Of a stretch of 44,514 nucleotides of DNA, positions 1-12,765 are shown in pieces. The stretch's first letter is position 1. The number at the start of each line of letters is the position of its first letter. The notes below the pieces were generated by a model. The model was not told the origin of the DNA. It was given only the letters and a program-made list of their open reading frames with translations, and made no database searches. This DNA comes from an uncultured candidate division WPS-2 bacterium (lineage in GTDB: Bacteria > Vulcanimicrobiota > Vulcanimicrobiia > Vulcanimicrobiales > Vulcanimicrobiaceae), in NCBI GenBank assembly GCA_937910425.1, contig CALEOJ010000386.1, forward strand, positions 1 through 44,514, written 5' to 3'. Position numbers and translations under genes: made by a program.

Positions 1-2
1 GG

Positions 3-902
3 ATCGCCGGAGTCGCCGGCGAGGCGCCGGTGCACGACGCCGGCGCGCTGCAGGCCGTCGCGACCGTGCGCCGGCTGCGTCCAAAGCTGCCTCAGATCGC
101 GATCGCCGACAGCGCGTTCCACCGCACGATGCCCGCGGCCGCGACGACGTACGCGCTGCCGCGCGAACTCACCCGGTCGGGATTGCGCCGGCTCGGCTAT
201 CACGGCTTGAGCCACGAGTACGCCGCGCATCGCGCCTGCGCGCTCGCGGGGATCGACGTCGCTCGCGCGCGCGTCGTCACGGCGCATCTCGGCGGCGGTT
301 CGTCGCTGTGCGCGATCCGCGACGGCGCGAGCGTCGATACGACGATGGGCTACACGCCGCTCGAAGGGCTGCCGATGGCGACGCGCAGCGGCTCCGTCGA
401 TCCGGGCTTGCTGCTACACCTGCTGCGCGGCGGCCTCACGGTGAGCGAGCTCGAGGATGTGCTCGAACGCCGGTCCGGTCTGCTCGGGATCTCGGGACGC
501 AGCGGCGACGTGCGGGAGCTGCTCGCCGCACGCGAGGACGGCGACGCCCGGCTCGCGCTCGACGTGCTCGCATGGCGGCTTCGCGCCGGGATCGGCGCGA
601 TGATCGGGGTCCTCGGCGGCGTCGACCTCATCGCGTTCACCGGCGGCGTGGGCGAGCACGCGGTCGAGATTCGCGCGGCCGGCGTGCAGGGCGCCGCCGC
701 CGCGGGAGCCCTGGTCGACGAAGGACGCAACGCCTCGCTGACAGGCGAGGGCCGCATCTCCGGCGATCGCTCGCGCGTCGCCGTTTACATCGTCGCCGCG
801 CGCGAGGGATGGCAGCTCGCGCGCGCCGCGTTCACGGCGGCGGAGAACGCCTTCGGCCATGCTGCCGAGGATCGCGTGCCGGATCCTCCTACCGCGCTGT
901 GA
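3..902 (+). CDS. ackA: Acetate kinase, C-terminal part (5' end outside window)
   Basis: Frame open to the window edge; IADSAFHRTMP, GYHGLSHEYAA, TAHLGGGSSLCAI, DTTMGYTPLEGLPMATRSGSVDPG, FTGGVGEHAVEIR are acetate kinase motifs. Confidence 0.95.
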   Translation: MAGVAGEAPVHDAGALQAVATVRRLRPKLPQIAIADSAFHRTMPAAATTYALPRELTRSGLRRLGYHGLSHEYAAHRACALAGIDVARARVVTAHLGGGSSLCAIRDGASVDTTMGYTPLEGLPMATRSGSVDPGLLLHLLRGGLTVSELEDVLERRSGLLGISGRSGDVRELLAAREDGDARLALDVLAWRLRAGIGAMIGVLGGVDLIAFTGGVGEHAVEIRAAGVQGAAAAGALVDEGRNASLTGEGRISGDRSRVAVYIVAAREGWQLARAAFTAAENAFGHAAEDRVPDPPTAL

Positions 903-940
903 CGAACGCGTGAAATGCTCTTCGCGAGTCGTTCACAGGG

Positions 941-1447
941 ATGCCGCACACTTCGGACATGGTCAGCGATATGGCGATCCGCGTTCGTCGCGCCGCCGCC
1001 GGTGACGCCGATCGGATCGACGCGCTGGTGCGTTCGCTCTCGCCCGGCTCCATCTTGAGGCGCTTCATGGGCGGCGTATCGCGCGAGGTCGCAGTTGCGG
1101 AACTGTCCCGCGAGGTCCGGGCCGGCGGCACCGACTTCGCGCTGATCGCGGAGAACTCGCGTGGCGAGCTCATCGGGGAGGCGTACGTCGCCATGCTGAC
1201 CCCGCACGATGCCGAGGCCGCCTTCGTCGTGCGGGATCGCGAGCAGCATCACGGCGTGGGGACGGCGCTCCTGACGGCGATCGTCGCCGAGCTGCGCGCG
1301 CGCGGGGTTCGCACGCTTCACGCTGACACGACGCCTGAAAACGTCGCGATGCTCGCGCTTCTGCACGAGGGCGGATTGGCGTCGCACGAACGGTATCTCA
1401 ACGGCATGATCCACGTCTCGGTCCAGATCGGCGAATCATCGACGTGA
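941..1447 (+). CDS. GNAT-family N-acetyltransferase
   Basis: IRVRRAAAGDADRIDALV at N-term and HHGVGTALLTAIVAELRARGVRTLHADTTPEN acetyl-CoA binding region. Confidence 0.85.
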   Translation: MPHTSDMVSDMAIRVRRAAAGDADRIDALVRSLSPGSILRRFMGGVSREVAVAELSREVRAGGTDFALIAENSRGELIGEAYVAMLTPHDAEAAFVVRDREQHHGVGTALLTAIVAELRARGVRTLHADTTPENVAMLALLHEGGLASHERYLNGMIHVSVQIGESST

Positions 1448-2264
1448 ACGGCGCTTGCGCCGGCCACGCGCCATAGATTAGATCCTCGCACGCAAAAAGG
1501 ATTCCGTCGCCCGGCGATGGGTGCTTCGCCGCACCGGCACCGCCCGCCGCGACGATGCGGGCGACGACTACGCCGATGTCGTCCGTCTGGCGCCCGCCTG
1601 CGTGAGCGCACGCCACGTCGAGCACACCTCGCGCGGGATCGCCCCCACGGCGCAACGATCGCGCGACCGCGCACGCGGTCCGTTCGGCGCCGAAAAAATC
1701 ATCCGAGCCGGCGGGGCGGCTGTCGGCGACGCCGTCGGTCACAATGACCAGCGTCTCGCCCGCGTCGAGGGAGAGTACCGCGTCGCAGACGTGGACCGCG
1801 TACGGCACGCCGAGCATCGGCGCGGTCGGTCCGAGGTGACGGAGACGGCCGTCCTCGGCGAGCGTGAAGGCGACGTCGTGGCCGGCCGATGCGTAGACGA
1901 CGGTCCGCAATGCGGGATGGACCAGCGCGACGAAGGCGACTGCGTACGGCGATTCGTCGGCGAACCTCCGCAGCCGGTCGTCCGCGCAGCCGAGCGCCGC
2001 AGCCGGCGATGCGCCGCCCAGGAGTTCCGCTGTGATCGCGCCGGCGATGGCGGATGCGAGCGGAGCACGGGTCGCGCCGTGGCCGGCGACGTCGACCATG
2101 ACGATCGCGGTGCGGCCGGAGCCGAGCGGCAGCGTGAAGGCCATGTCGCCACAGCGGCCGTCATGGGCGGACGCTGCGCGCACGACCTGCCACACCCGTA
2201 TGCTCGACGGTGGCGGCCGTGGTGTGAAGAATGCACCACGGACCCAAACCGCTGCGTTCGTCAT
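1398..2264 (-). CDS. SpoIIE/PP2C-family serine phosphatase
   Basis: GDMAFTLPLGSGRTAIVMVDVAGHGATRAPLA and GETLVIVTDGVADSRPA motifs of PP2C/SpoIIE phosphatases. Confidence 0.8.
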   Translation of the reverse strand: MTNAAVWVRGAFFTPRPPPSSIRVWQVVRAASAHDGRCGDMAFTLPLGSGRTAIVMVDVAGHGATRAPLASAIAGAITAELLGGASPAAALGCADDRLRRFADESPYAVAFVALVHPALRTVVYASAGHDVAFTLAEDGRLRHLGPTAPMLGVPYAVHVCDAVLSLDAGETLVIVTDGVADSRPAGSDDFFGAERTACAVARSLRRGGDPARGVLDVACAHAGGRQTDDIGVVVARIVAAGGAGAAKHPSPGDGILFACEDLIYGAWPAQAPFTSMIRRSGPRRGSCR

Positions 2265-2642
2265 GTGGCGATGCTACCGCGCGAGAATGAACATCATGTG
2301 AAGGGGCTGACGGCTTCTTTCACGTGCCGTTCTCAATTTGGCGATAGGCTGCGAGCGGGAAACGCACCGAGAGCGAGTGCATCGCTTACCTTGGGAAGCG
2401 GCGTTGCTGCGACCGAGGGTCGAGCGGCGGTGCTTTGACCGCGTTGGGATGCAGCTTCGGCGCATGCTGAGTCGTCTCGTGGTGGATTGCGCGCTCGAGG
2501 GTTTCGACTTCGAGACGGTGCTCCTCGTTAACGCCGTCCGGGCGCGGGGGGTTCGCTTTCCGTGATCTCATGGAGTTCCTCCGGATTGGGTGGCCCGTTC
2601 ATTCTCGCCGAGCCGTGAGAAGAGACGATGAAGAGACGCGGT

Positions 2643-5165
2643 TCACGACTCGGACGCCCTTTGCCCGAAGAACAGACGCTTCCCGAGCTCGATCAAGCCC
2701 AGATACGTGACGACCATCAGCCCGAGAACGGCGAAGAACGCCGGCGGCAAGGCGACGAACCCGAGCACGTGAGCGAGCGGCGTGAACGGCAATGCCAGCG
2801 CGACCGCGGCCACGCCCAGCGTCGCAACGGTGAGCTGCCGGCTCGCGCGGCTGGCAAAGAACGGAACGCGGCGCGTTCGGATGAGAAAGATGACCAGCGA
2901 CTGCGTCGCGAGCGACTCGACGAACCAGCCGGTCCGGAACAGCTCGGGACCCGCGTGAAAGAGGAAGATCATCACGCCGAAGGTGAGGAAATCGAAGATC
3001 GACGAGATCGGCCCGAAGACCATCATGAAGCGCCGGATGAACTGCATGTCCCAGTGCGCCGGGCGCTGGAGCTGCTCCTCATCGACCTTGTCGGTCGGAA
3101 TCGTCATCTCGCTCACGTCGTACAGCAGGTTGTTGAGCAAGATCTGCGATGGCAGCATCGGCAGGAACGGAAGGAAGAGCGATGCGCCCGCGGCGCTGAA
3201 CATGTTGCCGAAGTTCGACGACGTCCCCATCAGCACGTATTTGGTCGTGTTGGCGAAGATGCGGCGGCCCTCGACGACGCCGTCGGCGAGTATCCCAAGG
3301 TCTTTTTCGAGCAGGACGATGTCCGCGGCGTCTTTCGCGACGTCGGTCGCCGAGTCGACCGAGATTCCGACGTCCGCATCATGCAGCGCGACGGCGTCGT
3401 TGACGCCGTCGCCGAGAAAGCCGACCACGCTGTCGGCCGCGCGCTGAAGCTTGATGATGCGCGACTTCTGCTCCGGCGTCACGCGCGCGAAGATCGTCGT
3501 GCCTTCGAGCGCGCCGCTGAGCTCCTCGTCGCTCATCGCGGCGATCTCCTTGCCGGTGAGGACGCCCGCGACCGGCAGACCGAGCTCGCGGCAGACGACG
3601 CGCGCGGTGCGATCGCTGTCGCCCGTCACGATCTTCAGCCGTATCTCGAGCGCCTCGAGGCGCCGCAGGCTCGCCGCGGCGTCCGCCTTCGGCTCGTCGG
3701 CGAAGGCGAGCAAACCGGCAAGCGACAAATCGCGCTCTTCGGAGGGATGGAGCTCGGTCAACGACGGCGCGTCGCGCTGCGCGAGCGCGAGTATTCGGTT
3801 TCCGGCGTCGAGCTGCACGTCGACGAGCTGCTCGAACGCCGTGTCGATCGACCCGCACCGTGCCCCAATCGCTTCCGGCGCGCCTTTGGCGAGGAGCAGG
3901 CGCCGCCCGTCCGGCGCGTCGACCAAGACCGACATCATCTGCCGCTGATAATCGAACGGCGCGCGGTCGATGACGCGATAGCTCGCCGCCCCAGCGCGCC
4001 GCGCCGGCGTCGCGGCTTCCCACAGCGCGACATCGAGCGCGTTGCCGCCGACGACGCGGTCCCCGTCGAAGACGACGTCGGTGCACACCAAGCCCAGTAG
4101 CGCCGCGTCGTCGGAGACCGCCCCACCGGGATCGATCGCGTGGCGAAACGAGATCTTGCCGTTCGTGAGCGTCCCCGTCTTGTCGGTGAAGAGGACCTCG
4201 ACGTTGCCGAGGTCCTCGATTGCGACCAGCCGCTTCACGATCACCGAGCGCCGCGCGAGGCGGCGCGCGCCGACCGAGAGGCTGATCGTGACGATGGCGG
4301 GGAGCAGCTGCGGCGTGATGCCGATCGCGATCGCCAGCGCGAACAGCAGCGACTCCAGCAACGAATGGTGCAGGAGCGCGTTGCACGCGAAGATCGCGGC
4401 CGCCAGAACGACGGTGACGCGGACCAGCAGTAGCGAGAAGCTGCGCAGCCCCAGCTCGAACGCCGTCTGCGGCGGACGTTCCGAGAGCTGGTGCGCGATC
4501 GATCCGAATGCCGCGTCGCGGCCGGTCGCGACGACGACGCCGCTCGCTGCGCCGTTCTTGACGGCGGTGCCGAAGAAGGCGCAGGACGGGAGGTCGAGCG
4601 GCGAGTCGCTCTGCCCGCACGGCGAAGGTGATTTCGTCGCCGGCAGCGCCTCGCCGGTCAGCGCCGACTCGTCGCATTCGAGATCGTGCGCGTCGATGAG
4701 CCGCAGGTCGGCCGGGACGACGTCGCCGACCCCGAGCCGCACGACGTCGCCCGGGACGAGCTCCGTGACGTCGACCGTCTCGCGTCTCCCGCCGCGCACG
4801 ACCACGGCTTTGCGCCGGACGCGCGCGCGCAAGTCCGCGACCGCGTTCTCCGAGCCGAACTCGTTCGCGAAGCTCAATCCCGCGCTGAGGCAGACGATAG
4901 CCAGGATGATCAGCGCGTCGGAGCGGTCGTGCAACCAGAGCGAGACCAGTGCGGTGCTGACCAGCAGGATCAGAAACGGGTTCCCGAGCTGCCGGCCGAG
5001 GATCGCGAACGCGCTGGTGCGGCGCTGCTCGATCTCGTTCGGCCCGGTCCGCCGGAGACGCGCCTCGGCCTCGTCCGGCGCGAGTCCGCCGGGCGAGGTC
5101 CCGAGCCGAAGCAATACCTCGTCGAAGGTGAGTGCCGCGGCGGTCCGCAGGTCCAGGGACGGCAT
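2643..5165 (-). CDS. mgtA: P-type ATPase, magnesium-translocating (MgtA/MgtB-like)
   Basis: 840 aa; LFTDKTGTLTNGKISF phosphorylation site, GDGVNDAVALHDADVGISVDSATDVAKDAADIVLLEKDLGIL; overall MgtA-like. Confidence 0.88.
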   Translation of the reverse strand: MPSLDLRTAAALTFDEVLLRLGTSPGGLAPDEAEARLRRTGPNEIEQRRTSAFAILGRQLGNPFLILLVSTALVSLWLHDRSDALIILAIVCLSAGLSFANEFGSENAVADLRARVRRKAVVVRGGRRETVDVTELVPGDVVRLGVGDVVPADLRLIDAHDLECDESALTGEALPATKSPSPCGQSDSPLDLPSCAFFGTAVKNGAASGVVVATGRDAAFGSIAHQLSERPPQTAFELGLRSFSLLLVRVTVVLAAAIFACNALLHHSLLESLLFALAIAIGITPQLLPAIVTISLSVGARRLARRSVIVKRLVAIEDLGNVEVLFTDKTGTLTNGKISFRHAIDPGGAVSDDAALLGLVCTDVVFDGDRVVGGNALDVALWEAATPARRAGAASYRVIDRAPFDYQRQMMSVLVDAPDGRRLLLAKGAPEAIGARCGSIDTAFEQLVDVQLDAGNRILALAQRDAPSLTELHPSEERDLSLAGLLAFADEPKADAAASLRRLEALEIRLKIVTGDSDRTARVVCRELGLPVAGVLTGKEIAAMSDEELSGALEGTTIFARVTPEQKSRIIKLQRAADSVVGFLGDGVNDAVALHDADVGISVDSATDVAKDAADIVLLEKDLGILADGVVEGRRIFANTTKYVLMGTSSNFGNMFSAAGASLFLPFLPMLPSQILLNNLLYDVSEMTIPTDKVDEEQLQRPAHWDMQFIRRFMMVFGPISSIFDFLTFGVMIFLFHAGPELFRTGWFVESLATQSLVIFLIRTRRVPFFASRASRQLTVATLGVAAVALALPFTPLAHVLGFVALPPAFFAVLGLMVVTYLGLIELGKRLFFGQRASES

Positions 5166-5380
5166 ACCGATACTATGTGCCGCGCCGCGTGAACTCCCCG
5201 TCCGTGTACTCCGCCAGCGTTCGAAGCGTAGGGTCGCAGGACGCGTTCAGCAATAGCCGCGTCGACAGCCGCAGGGCTTCGGCGGCCTCCTCGGATCCCG
5301 GCCGGCGCGCGGCTCTTGCCCGGTGTTCTTGCCGCGGAAGCCGTATCGAGATAGATCGCCCGGGCGCTGGGAGGCGAGGG

Positions 5381-5856
5381 CTACTCGCTGCGGCGGCCTG
5401 CGCGATCCGCAGCATCCGATGTGTGCCCTACGTCGGCGACGACATCGGCGATAAGGCGGTCGAGGAGGTCCGCCAATGCGCGCGGCGCGATGCCGCGCGC
5501 GGCGGTCGCATCGATTGCGCGCCCGAGTATCCCGAGCGGGACCTCATACTCTCCGGACAGGGTGACCTTGGTTGCGGCGGTGCTCGCCTCGGCGAGGTCG
5601 AGGTCGCCTCGAAATCGCGGGTAGAGCGCCGGCCTGGTTCGTGCCGTGATCGTGAGCCCGAATCGGGGGGTTTTCGGCGCAAGATACCTCACGTGCAAGC
5701 GCACCGGCACAGCGACGCGCCCTCCCCCGGGGATCCACGCGGCCAGCACGACCGTCCCGTGCTCGGAGGCTTCCTCCAACGTCTCGAGCTGCCGCCGCAG
5801 CAGCGGCACGATCGCGTCGCAGTTCATCGGAATGCTTCGCACGATCGAGACGGGGG

Positions 5857-5872
<16 letters not shown>
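5381..5872 (-). CDS. SRPBCC-like (START-fold) hypothetical protein
   Basis: C-terminal LSGEYEVPLGILGRAIDATAARGIAPRALADLLDRLIADV resembles the SRPBCC C-terminal signature. Confidence 0.5.
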
Positions 5873-8235
<2,363 letters not shown>

Positions 8236-8239
8236 CGCC

Positions 8240-9088
8240 TCACGCCGAGGTCGTACGCCGGACGGTGACGACCGGGATGCGCGCGTGCTCGACGACGTGT
8301 GCGGCGACGCTGCCCAGCACGAGCCGCTGGAACGCCGGCCGGCCGTGCGTGCCCATCACGATCATGCAGCACTCGAGCTCGTCGGCCGCCGAGAGCAGCG
8401 TCTCGGGCGCGCGGCCTTCACGAACGATGACTTCGGCGCTCACGCCGCGCGCGTGAACGCGCTTCGCGGCGCCGGCCAGCAGGGCGTTCACGCGGCCGGG
8501 ATCCGGGCTCGGCGTATCGCAGGCGTGGATCAGGGCGATCGAAAGTCCGCGTGCGGACGCGATCCAAATCGCGGTTTCGAGCGCGGCGTGCGCCGCCGGC
8601 GACTCGTCGAACGCTACCGCGATGGGGCCTTCTCGCACGACGTCGTCTTCGTGCACCGAGACCACCGGGACGTCGCTGCGCCGAAGGAGTCCCTCCGCGA
8701 CGCTGCCGAGCACGCTGCGTGCCAGGCCGGTTCTGCCGTGCGTGCCGACGACGATCGCCTGGGACCCGCTCTGCCGGACCAGCGACTCGATCGCTTCGAC
8801 GCACTGTCCGTGCAGCACGCGCACCTCCGCCGCGATCCCCGCGCCGGCCGCTTCGACTTGGGCACGCCGGCAGAATTCCGCCGCGTCGTCTTCGAGCACG
8901 GCGAGCATCGGGCCGGGATCGACCGCGACGCCGTAGGTGGCCGGCAGACAGACCAGCATTGGGTCGACGACGCTGCAGAACGTGACCGATCCCCCGCCGC
9001 GCGCGAGCTCCAGCGCGAACGCGACGCCTCGTTCGCTAGTCGTCGAACCGTCGACCGGGACGGTGATGTGCCCAAACGCGGCGCTCAT
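8240..9088 (-). CDS. Universal stress protein, tandem UspA domains
   Basis: Two UspA units, e.g. IVVGTHGRTGLARSVLGSVAEGLLRRSDVPVVSV and IVMGTHGRPAFQRLVLGSVAAHVVEHARIPVVTV. Confidence 0.92.
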   Translation of the reverse strand: MSAAFGHITVPVDGSTTSERGVAFALELARGGGSVTFCSVVDPMLVCLPATYGVAVDPGPMLAVLEDDAAEFCRRAQVEAAGAGIAAEVRVLHGQCVEAIESLVRQSGSQAIVVGTHGRTGLARSVLGSVAEGLLRRSDVPVVSVHEDDVVREGPIAVAFDESPAAHAALETAIWIASARGLSIALIHACDTPSPDPGRVNALLAGAAKRVHARGVSAEVIVREGRAPETLLSAADELECCMIVMGTHGRPAFQRLVLGSVAAHVVEHARIPVVTVRRTTSA

Positions 9089-9194
9089 GTCCTCATCGTC
9101 GCGGCCTCGTAAGAAAGGGCCAAGAATGCGAAGCGTTGTGCGCGTTCACACCCTCTTCACCCGGCCGACCCGTCGCGCGGCGTAGAATACCAGC

Positions 9195-11570
9195 GTGACG
9201 ATCATGGACTCGGCGACGATCCCCTTGCCGGCGCGCCTCGCCGCGCTCGACCGCTACTGGCGGACGGCGAACTACCTCGGGGCCGCGCAGCTCTATCTTC
9301 GCGACAACGTGCTCTTGCGGCGCCCGCTCGAAGCCTCCGACTGCAAGGTCCGCGTGCTCGGGCACTGGGGGACGCAGCCCGGGCTGAATCTCGTGTACAC
9401 GCACCTGAATCGGATCGTGAGCGACCGCGATCTCGACATGCTGCTCGTGGTTGGCCCTGGGCACGGGGCGCCGGCGATCTACGCCAACCTCTTCCTCGAG
9501 GGAACGCTCGGTGACCTCGATCCCCGTTTTGCCCGCGATGAAGCCGGGGCATCGCGGCTGGTGCGAGAGTTCTCGTGGCCGGGCGGTATGCCGAGCCATT
9601 TGACCGCACACGCGCCCGGTGCGCTGCACGAAGGCGGAGAGCTCGGCTACGCGCTTTCGCACGCCTACGGCGTCGCGCTCGACGATCCCGAGCTGGTCGT
9701 TGCCTGCGTCATCGGCGACGGTGAAGCGGAGACCGGCCCGCTCGCCGCATCCTGGCTCTCGCACGCGTTCATCGATCCGACGATGTCGGGCGCCGTGCTG
9801 CCCATCCTTCACCTGAACGGCTATAAACTTTCCGGTCCGACGGTCCTGGCGCGCCTGACCGACGAGGGGCTTCGCGCCTATCTTCGCGGACTTGGCTACG
9901 AGCCGATCGTCGTGCGGGTTGACGACCGGCAGACGGCGGATGCAATGCACGAGAGCCTTTGGCGGGCGTTCGACGCCGCGTACGATCGCCTGGCGGAGCG
10001 CCGTGCCGCCGCGCAGCGGTGCGCCGCGCCGATCGCGCCGCCGGTCCTGGTCCTGCGGTCGCCGAAGGGGATGACCGGGCCTTCGTCGATCGACGGAAAG
10101 CCCGTGGTCGATACGCCACGTTCGCACGGCATCCCGATCAGCGATCCGGTCACGAATGCCGAGCACCGGCTCGCAGTGGAACGATGGTTGCGTTCCTATC
10201 GGCCGGAGGAACTGTTTGACGTGGCGGGCCGGCCGGAAGCGGATATCCTGGAGTGTCTTCCGCCGACCCCTCGGCTGATCGGCCGCAACTCGCGTGCCAA
10301 CGGCGGCACGCGCCGCGTGCCGCTCGTGCTGCCTGCGCTGGAGCCGCACGCATCCAAGTGTCCAGTACCGGGAGCGATCTCTGGCTCGGCGACGCACCGC
10401 CTCGGCGGCTGGCTGGCAGACGTGTTCTGGGCGAACGCGCACACCGCGAACTTCAGGCTCTTCTCCCCGGACGAGACCTCGTCGAACAAACTGGACGACG
10501 TCTTCTCGGTGACCGCGCGAGCATGGGTGTTGCCGCATGTGGCGACCGACGAGTCGCTGGCGCGCGACGGGCGCGTGATGGAGATGCTGAGCGAACATAC
10601 CTGCGAGGGCTGGATGGAAGGCTACGTCCTGTCCGGCCGCCACGGCATCTTTGCATCGTACGAGGGTTTCGTGCCGATCGTCGATTCGATGGTCGCGCAG
10701 TACGCGAAGTGGCTCAAGATGGCGCGAGAGACGCCGTGGCGCCGGCCGCTGTCAGGGTTGAACTTCCTGCTGACGTCCCATGTCTGGCGTCAGGAGCACA
10801 ACGGCTATTCGCACCAGGGTCCCGGATTCGTGAACACGGTGCTCAACAAGAAGCCGGAAGCCGTTCGCGTGTACTTCCCGCCGGATGCGAACACGCTGCT
10901 GTGCGTGATGGAGCACGTGCTGGCGAGCACCGATCGTATCAACGTCGTGGTCGCGCCGAAGCAGGAAGCGCCGCAGTGGTTCAGCCTCGAGCAGGCACGT
11001 GCCCAAAGCGCGGCCGGCGCCAGCCGCTGGACGTGGGCGGCGGACGACCCGAATCCGCATGTCGTGCTCGCCTGCGCCGGCGACGTCATGGCGCAAGAGA
11101 CGTTGGCCGCCGTCTCGCTACTGCGCGCTCACGCGCCGACGCTGCGCCTCAGGGTTGTAAACGTCCTGAACCTCTTCGCCCTCGCATCCCCGGAGATGCA
11201 TCCGAGCGGTACGGACGACCGCCGGTTCGTCGAGCTCTTCACCGGCGACCGTCCGGTCGTGTTTGCCTACCACGGCTATCCGCGCACAGTGCACGAACTG
11301 ATCTACCGGCGCCCGTCGCCGGGCCGTTTCCACGTCCACGGTTACGTCGAGGAAGGGACCACGACGACGCCGTTCGACATGGTCGTGCTGAATCGGGTCA
11401 GCCGCTATCACCTCGCGCTGGACGCGCTCCGGCGCGCCGAAGAGAGCGACGGATACCGCGTCCCGGAGGGCGCGCGCTGGTTCTGCGAAGATGCACTGGA
11501 GCGCCATGCGGCCTACATTCGCGAGTATGGACGCGACATGCCGGAGGTCGTGGATTGGGGCTGGCGCTGA
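9195..11570 (+). CDS. xfp: Xylulose-5-phosphate/fructose-6-phosphate phosphoketolase
   Basis: 791 aa; LGHWGTQPGLNLVYTHLNR, GPGHGAPAIYANLFLEG, GDGEAETGPLAASWLSHAFI, SHVWRQEHNGYSHQGPGFV. Confidence 0.96.
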   Translation: MTIMDSATIPLPARLAALDRYWRTANYLGAAQLYLRDNVLLRRPLEASDCKVRVLGHWGTQPGLNLVYTHLNRIVSDRDLDMLLVVGPGHGAPAIYANLFLEGTLGDLDPRFARDEAGASRLVREFSWPGGMPSHLTAHAPGALHEGGELGYALSHAYGVALDDPELVVACVIGDGEAETGPLAASWLSHAFIDPTMSGAVLPILHLNGYKLSGPTVLARLTDEGLRAYLRGLGYEPIVVRVDDRQTADAMHESLWRAFDAAYDRLAERRAAAQRCAAPIAPPVLVLRSPKGMTGPSSIDGKPVVDTPRSHGIPISDPVTNAEHRLAVERWLRSYRPEELFDVAGRPEADILECLPPTPRLIGRNSRANGGTRRVPLVLPALEPHASKCPVPGAISGSATHRLGGWLADVFWANAHTANFRLFSPDETSSNKLDDVFSVTARAWVLPHVATDESLARDGRVMEMLSEHTCEGWMEGYVLSGRHGIFASYEGFVPIVDSMVAQYAKWLKMARETPWRRPLSGLNFLLTSHVWRQEHNGYSHQGPGFVNTVLNKKPEAVRVYFPPDANTLLCVMEHVLASTDRINVVVAPKQEAPQWFSLEQARAQSAAGASRWTWAADDPNPHVVLACAGDVMAQETLAAVSLLRAHAPTLRLRVVNVLNLFALASPEMHPSGTDDRRFVELFTGDRPVVFAYHGYPRTVHELIYRRPSPGRFHVHGYVEEGTTTTPFDMVVLNRVSRYHLALDALRRAEESDGYRVPEGARWFCEDALERHAAYIREYGRDMPEVVDWGWR

Positions 11571-11579
11571 CTCCGATGC

Positions 11580-12317
11580 CTACCGCGCGGTCGGGTGCAC
11601 GGAAACCGGATAGCCGGCACTCAGCAGCGCGACGATCGAGGATGGGGTGAGCACGTCGACCGTGCCGCTCCGCGGTCGTCGCAGCCTCGCCGTATAGCCA
11701 CCGTCACTCCACGCGAGCAGCTCGTCTCGCCACACGAGCCACGCCGCCCCGTCGAGTGCGATGTAGGCACCGTCCGGCAACGCTGCGAGCGGCGCAGGAT
11801 ACGTGCGCTTCCGGCGGCCCTCGAGGCGCTCCGCCTGTAGCATTCGGTCCATCGAGTCCGCGTTTGCCGGCGCGCCGTGACACGCTTCCCAGAGCGCGCG
11901 AAAACGCTGATAGTCGGCGTACCGGCACTGCGCGCACGGACGATGTCCCGCTGCGAACGCCGTCGCTTCGTCGAGAAAGAACAGCTCGGTCCACCGCCGC
12001 GGCCGCATGACCATGCGGTACCGGCCGCGGAACTCCGTACGGCAAGCGATCCAGCGCCGCACCTGCCACGGGCGAACGATCCTGCGCGCGTCATCGTGCA
12101 GGACGCCGCGATTTCCCATCAGCAGGCCGCGTCCGGCGACCGCGACGAGATCGCCGAACGGCGTGACCCGATTCTGGAGCAGCATGAAGACGACGTTCAC
12201 GTTCCCAACGAGATGCGGCGCTATCAACCGAGCGTGCGCTTGTCGACGAGGACGCATGCGAAACGACGTCGAGCCGGGCGTGGTTGTACGGCGTACCATG
12301 AACAAGACGATGCGCAT
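11580..12317 (-). CDS. Conserved hypothetical protein with C-x2-C motif
   Basis: 245 aa ORF; RNRGVLHDD, GHRPCAQCRYADYQRFRALWE; family not identified. Confidence 0.6.
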   Translation of the reverse strand: MRIVLFMVRRTTTPGSTSFRMRPRRQAHARLIAPHLVGNVNVVFMLLQNRVTPFGDLVAVAGRGLLMGNRGVLHDDARRIVRPWQVRRWIACRTEFRGRYRMVMRPRRWTELFFLDEATAFAAGHRPCAQCRYADYQRFRALWEACHGAPANADSMDRMLQAERLEGRRKRTYPAPLAALPDGAYIALDGAAWLVWRDELLAWSDGGYTARLRRPRSGTVDVLTPSSIVALLSAGYPVSVHPTAR

Positions 12318-12702
12318 CGCGACGGCGACCGCGGGTCTGCTCGCCGCGTTCGCTCTGCCGCTGGTTGCGCAGGCAGCGACGACGACCAGCGCTCCTGCTC
12401 AGCATTTCAATCTGCAGACGCGGATGTTCGACCGTTACCACGCAGGCGAGTACGACGGTCAGCTCGTGCTCACGATCTATCCGAACGGGATCGTACAGGG
12501 CACCTACCGCCCTAGCGACGGCGGCGTGCGCACGGTGACGGGCGGCGTCGACGGCGAGAACATCTGGCTCGACATCGGACAGAGCCGCCCGCTTCACTGG
12601 ACCGGCACGTTCGTCAAGGGCGTCCTCGACATGGTCGCCGCGATCTCCGGTCCCGATACCTACTCGCTCCAGTCGGTCGGAAGCGTCACGACGGGCAAGT
12701 AG
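12298..12702 (+). CDS. Small secreted protein with signal peptide
   Basis: MNKTMRIATATAGLLAAFALPLVAQA signal peptide; starts inside the longer listed ORF 12007-12702. Confidence 0.65.
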   Translation: MNKTMRIATATAGLLAAFALPLVAQAATTTSAPAQHFNLQTRMFDRYHAGEYDGQLVLTIYPNGIVQGTYRPSDGGVRTVTGGVDGENIWLDIGQSRPLHWTGTFVKGVLDMVAAISGPDTYSLQSVGSVTTGK

Positions 12703-12765
12703 CGGATGTCGCCGCGCTAGGCGTTCGGGTCGGGACGGCCTTCGAGCGCGAGAAGACAGCCAATC

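Noticed and set aside
2628-4100. 490-aa plus-strand ORF opposite the P-type ATPase
   Set aside because: GC-rich antisense shadow ORF; charged low-complexity translation and strong homology on the other strand.
9093-10643. 516-aa minus-strand ORF opposite phosphoketolase
   Set aside because: Shadow ORF; the coding strand is clearly xfp.
10253-11650. 465-aa plus-strand ORF in another frame of xfp
   Set aside because: Arg/Ala-rich out-of-frame shadow of the phosphoketolase.
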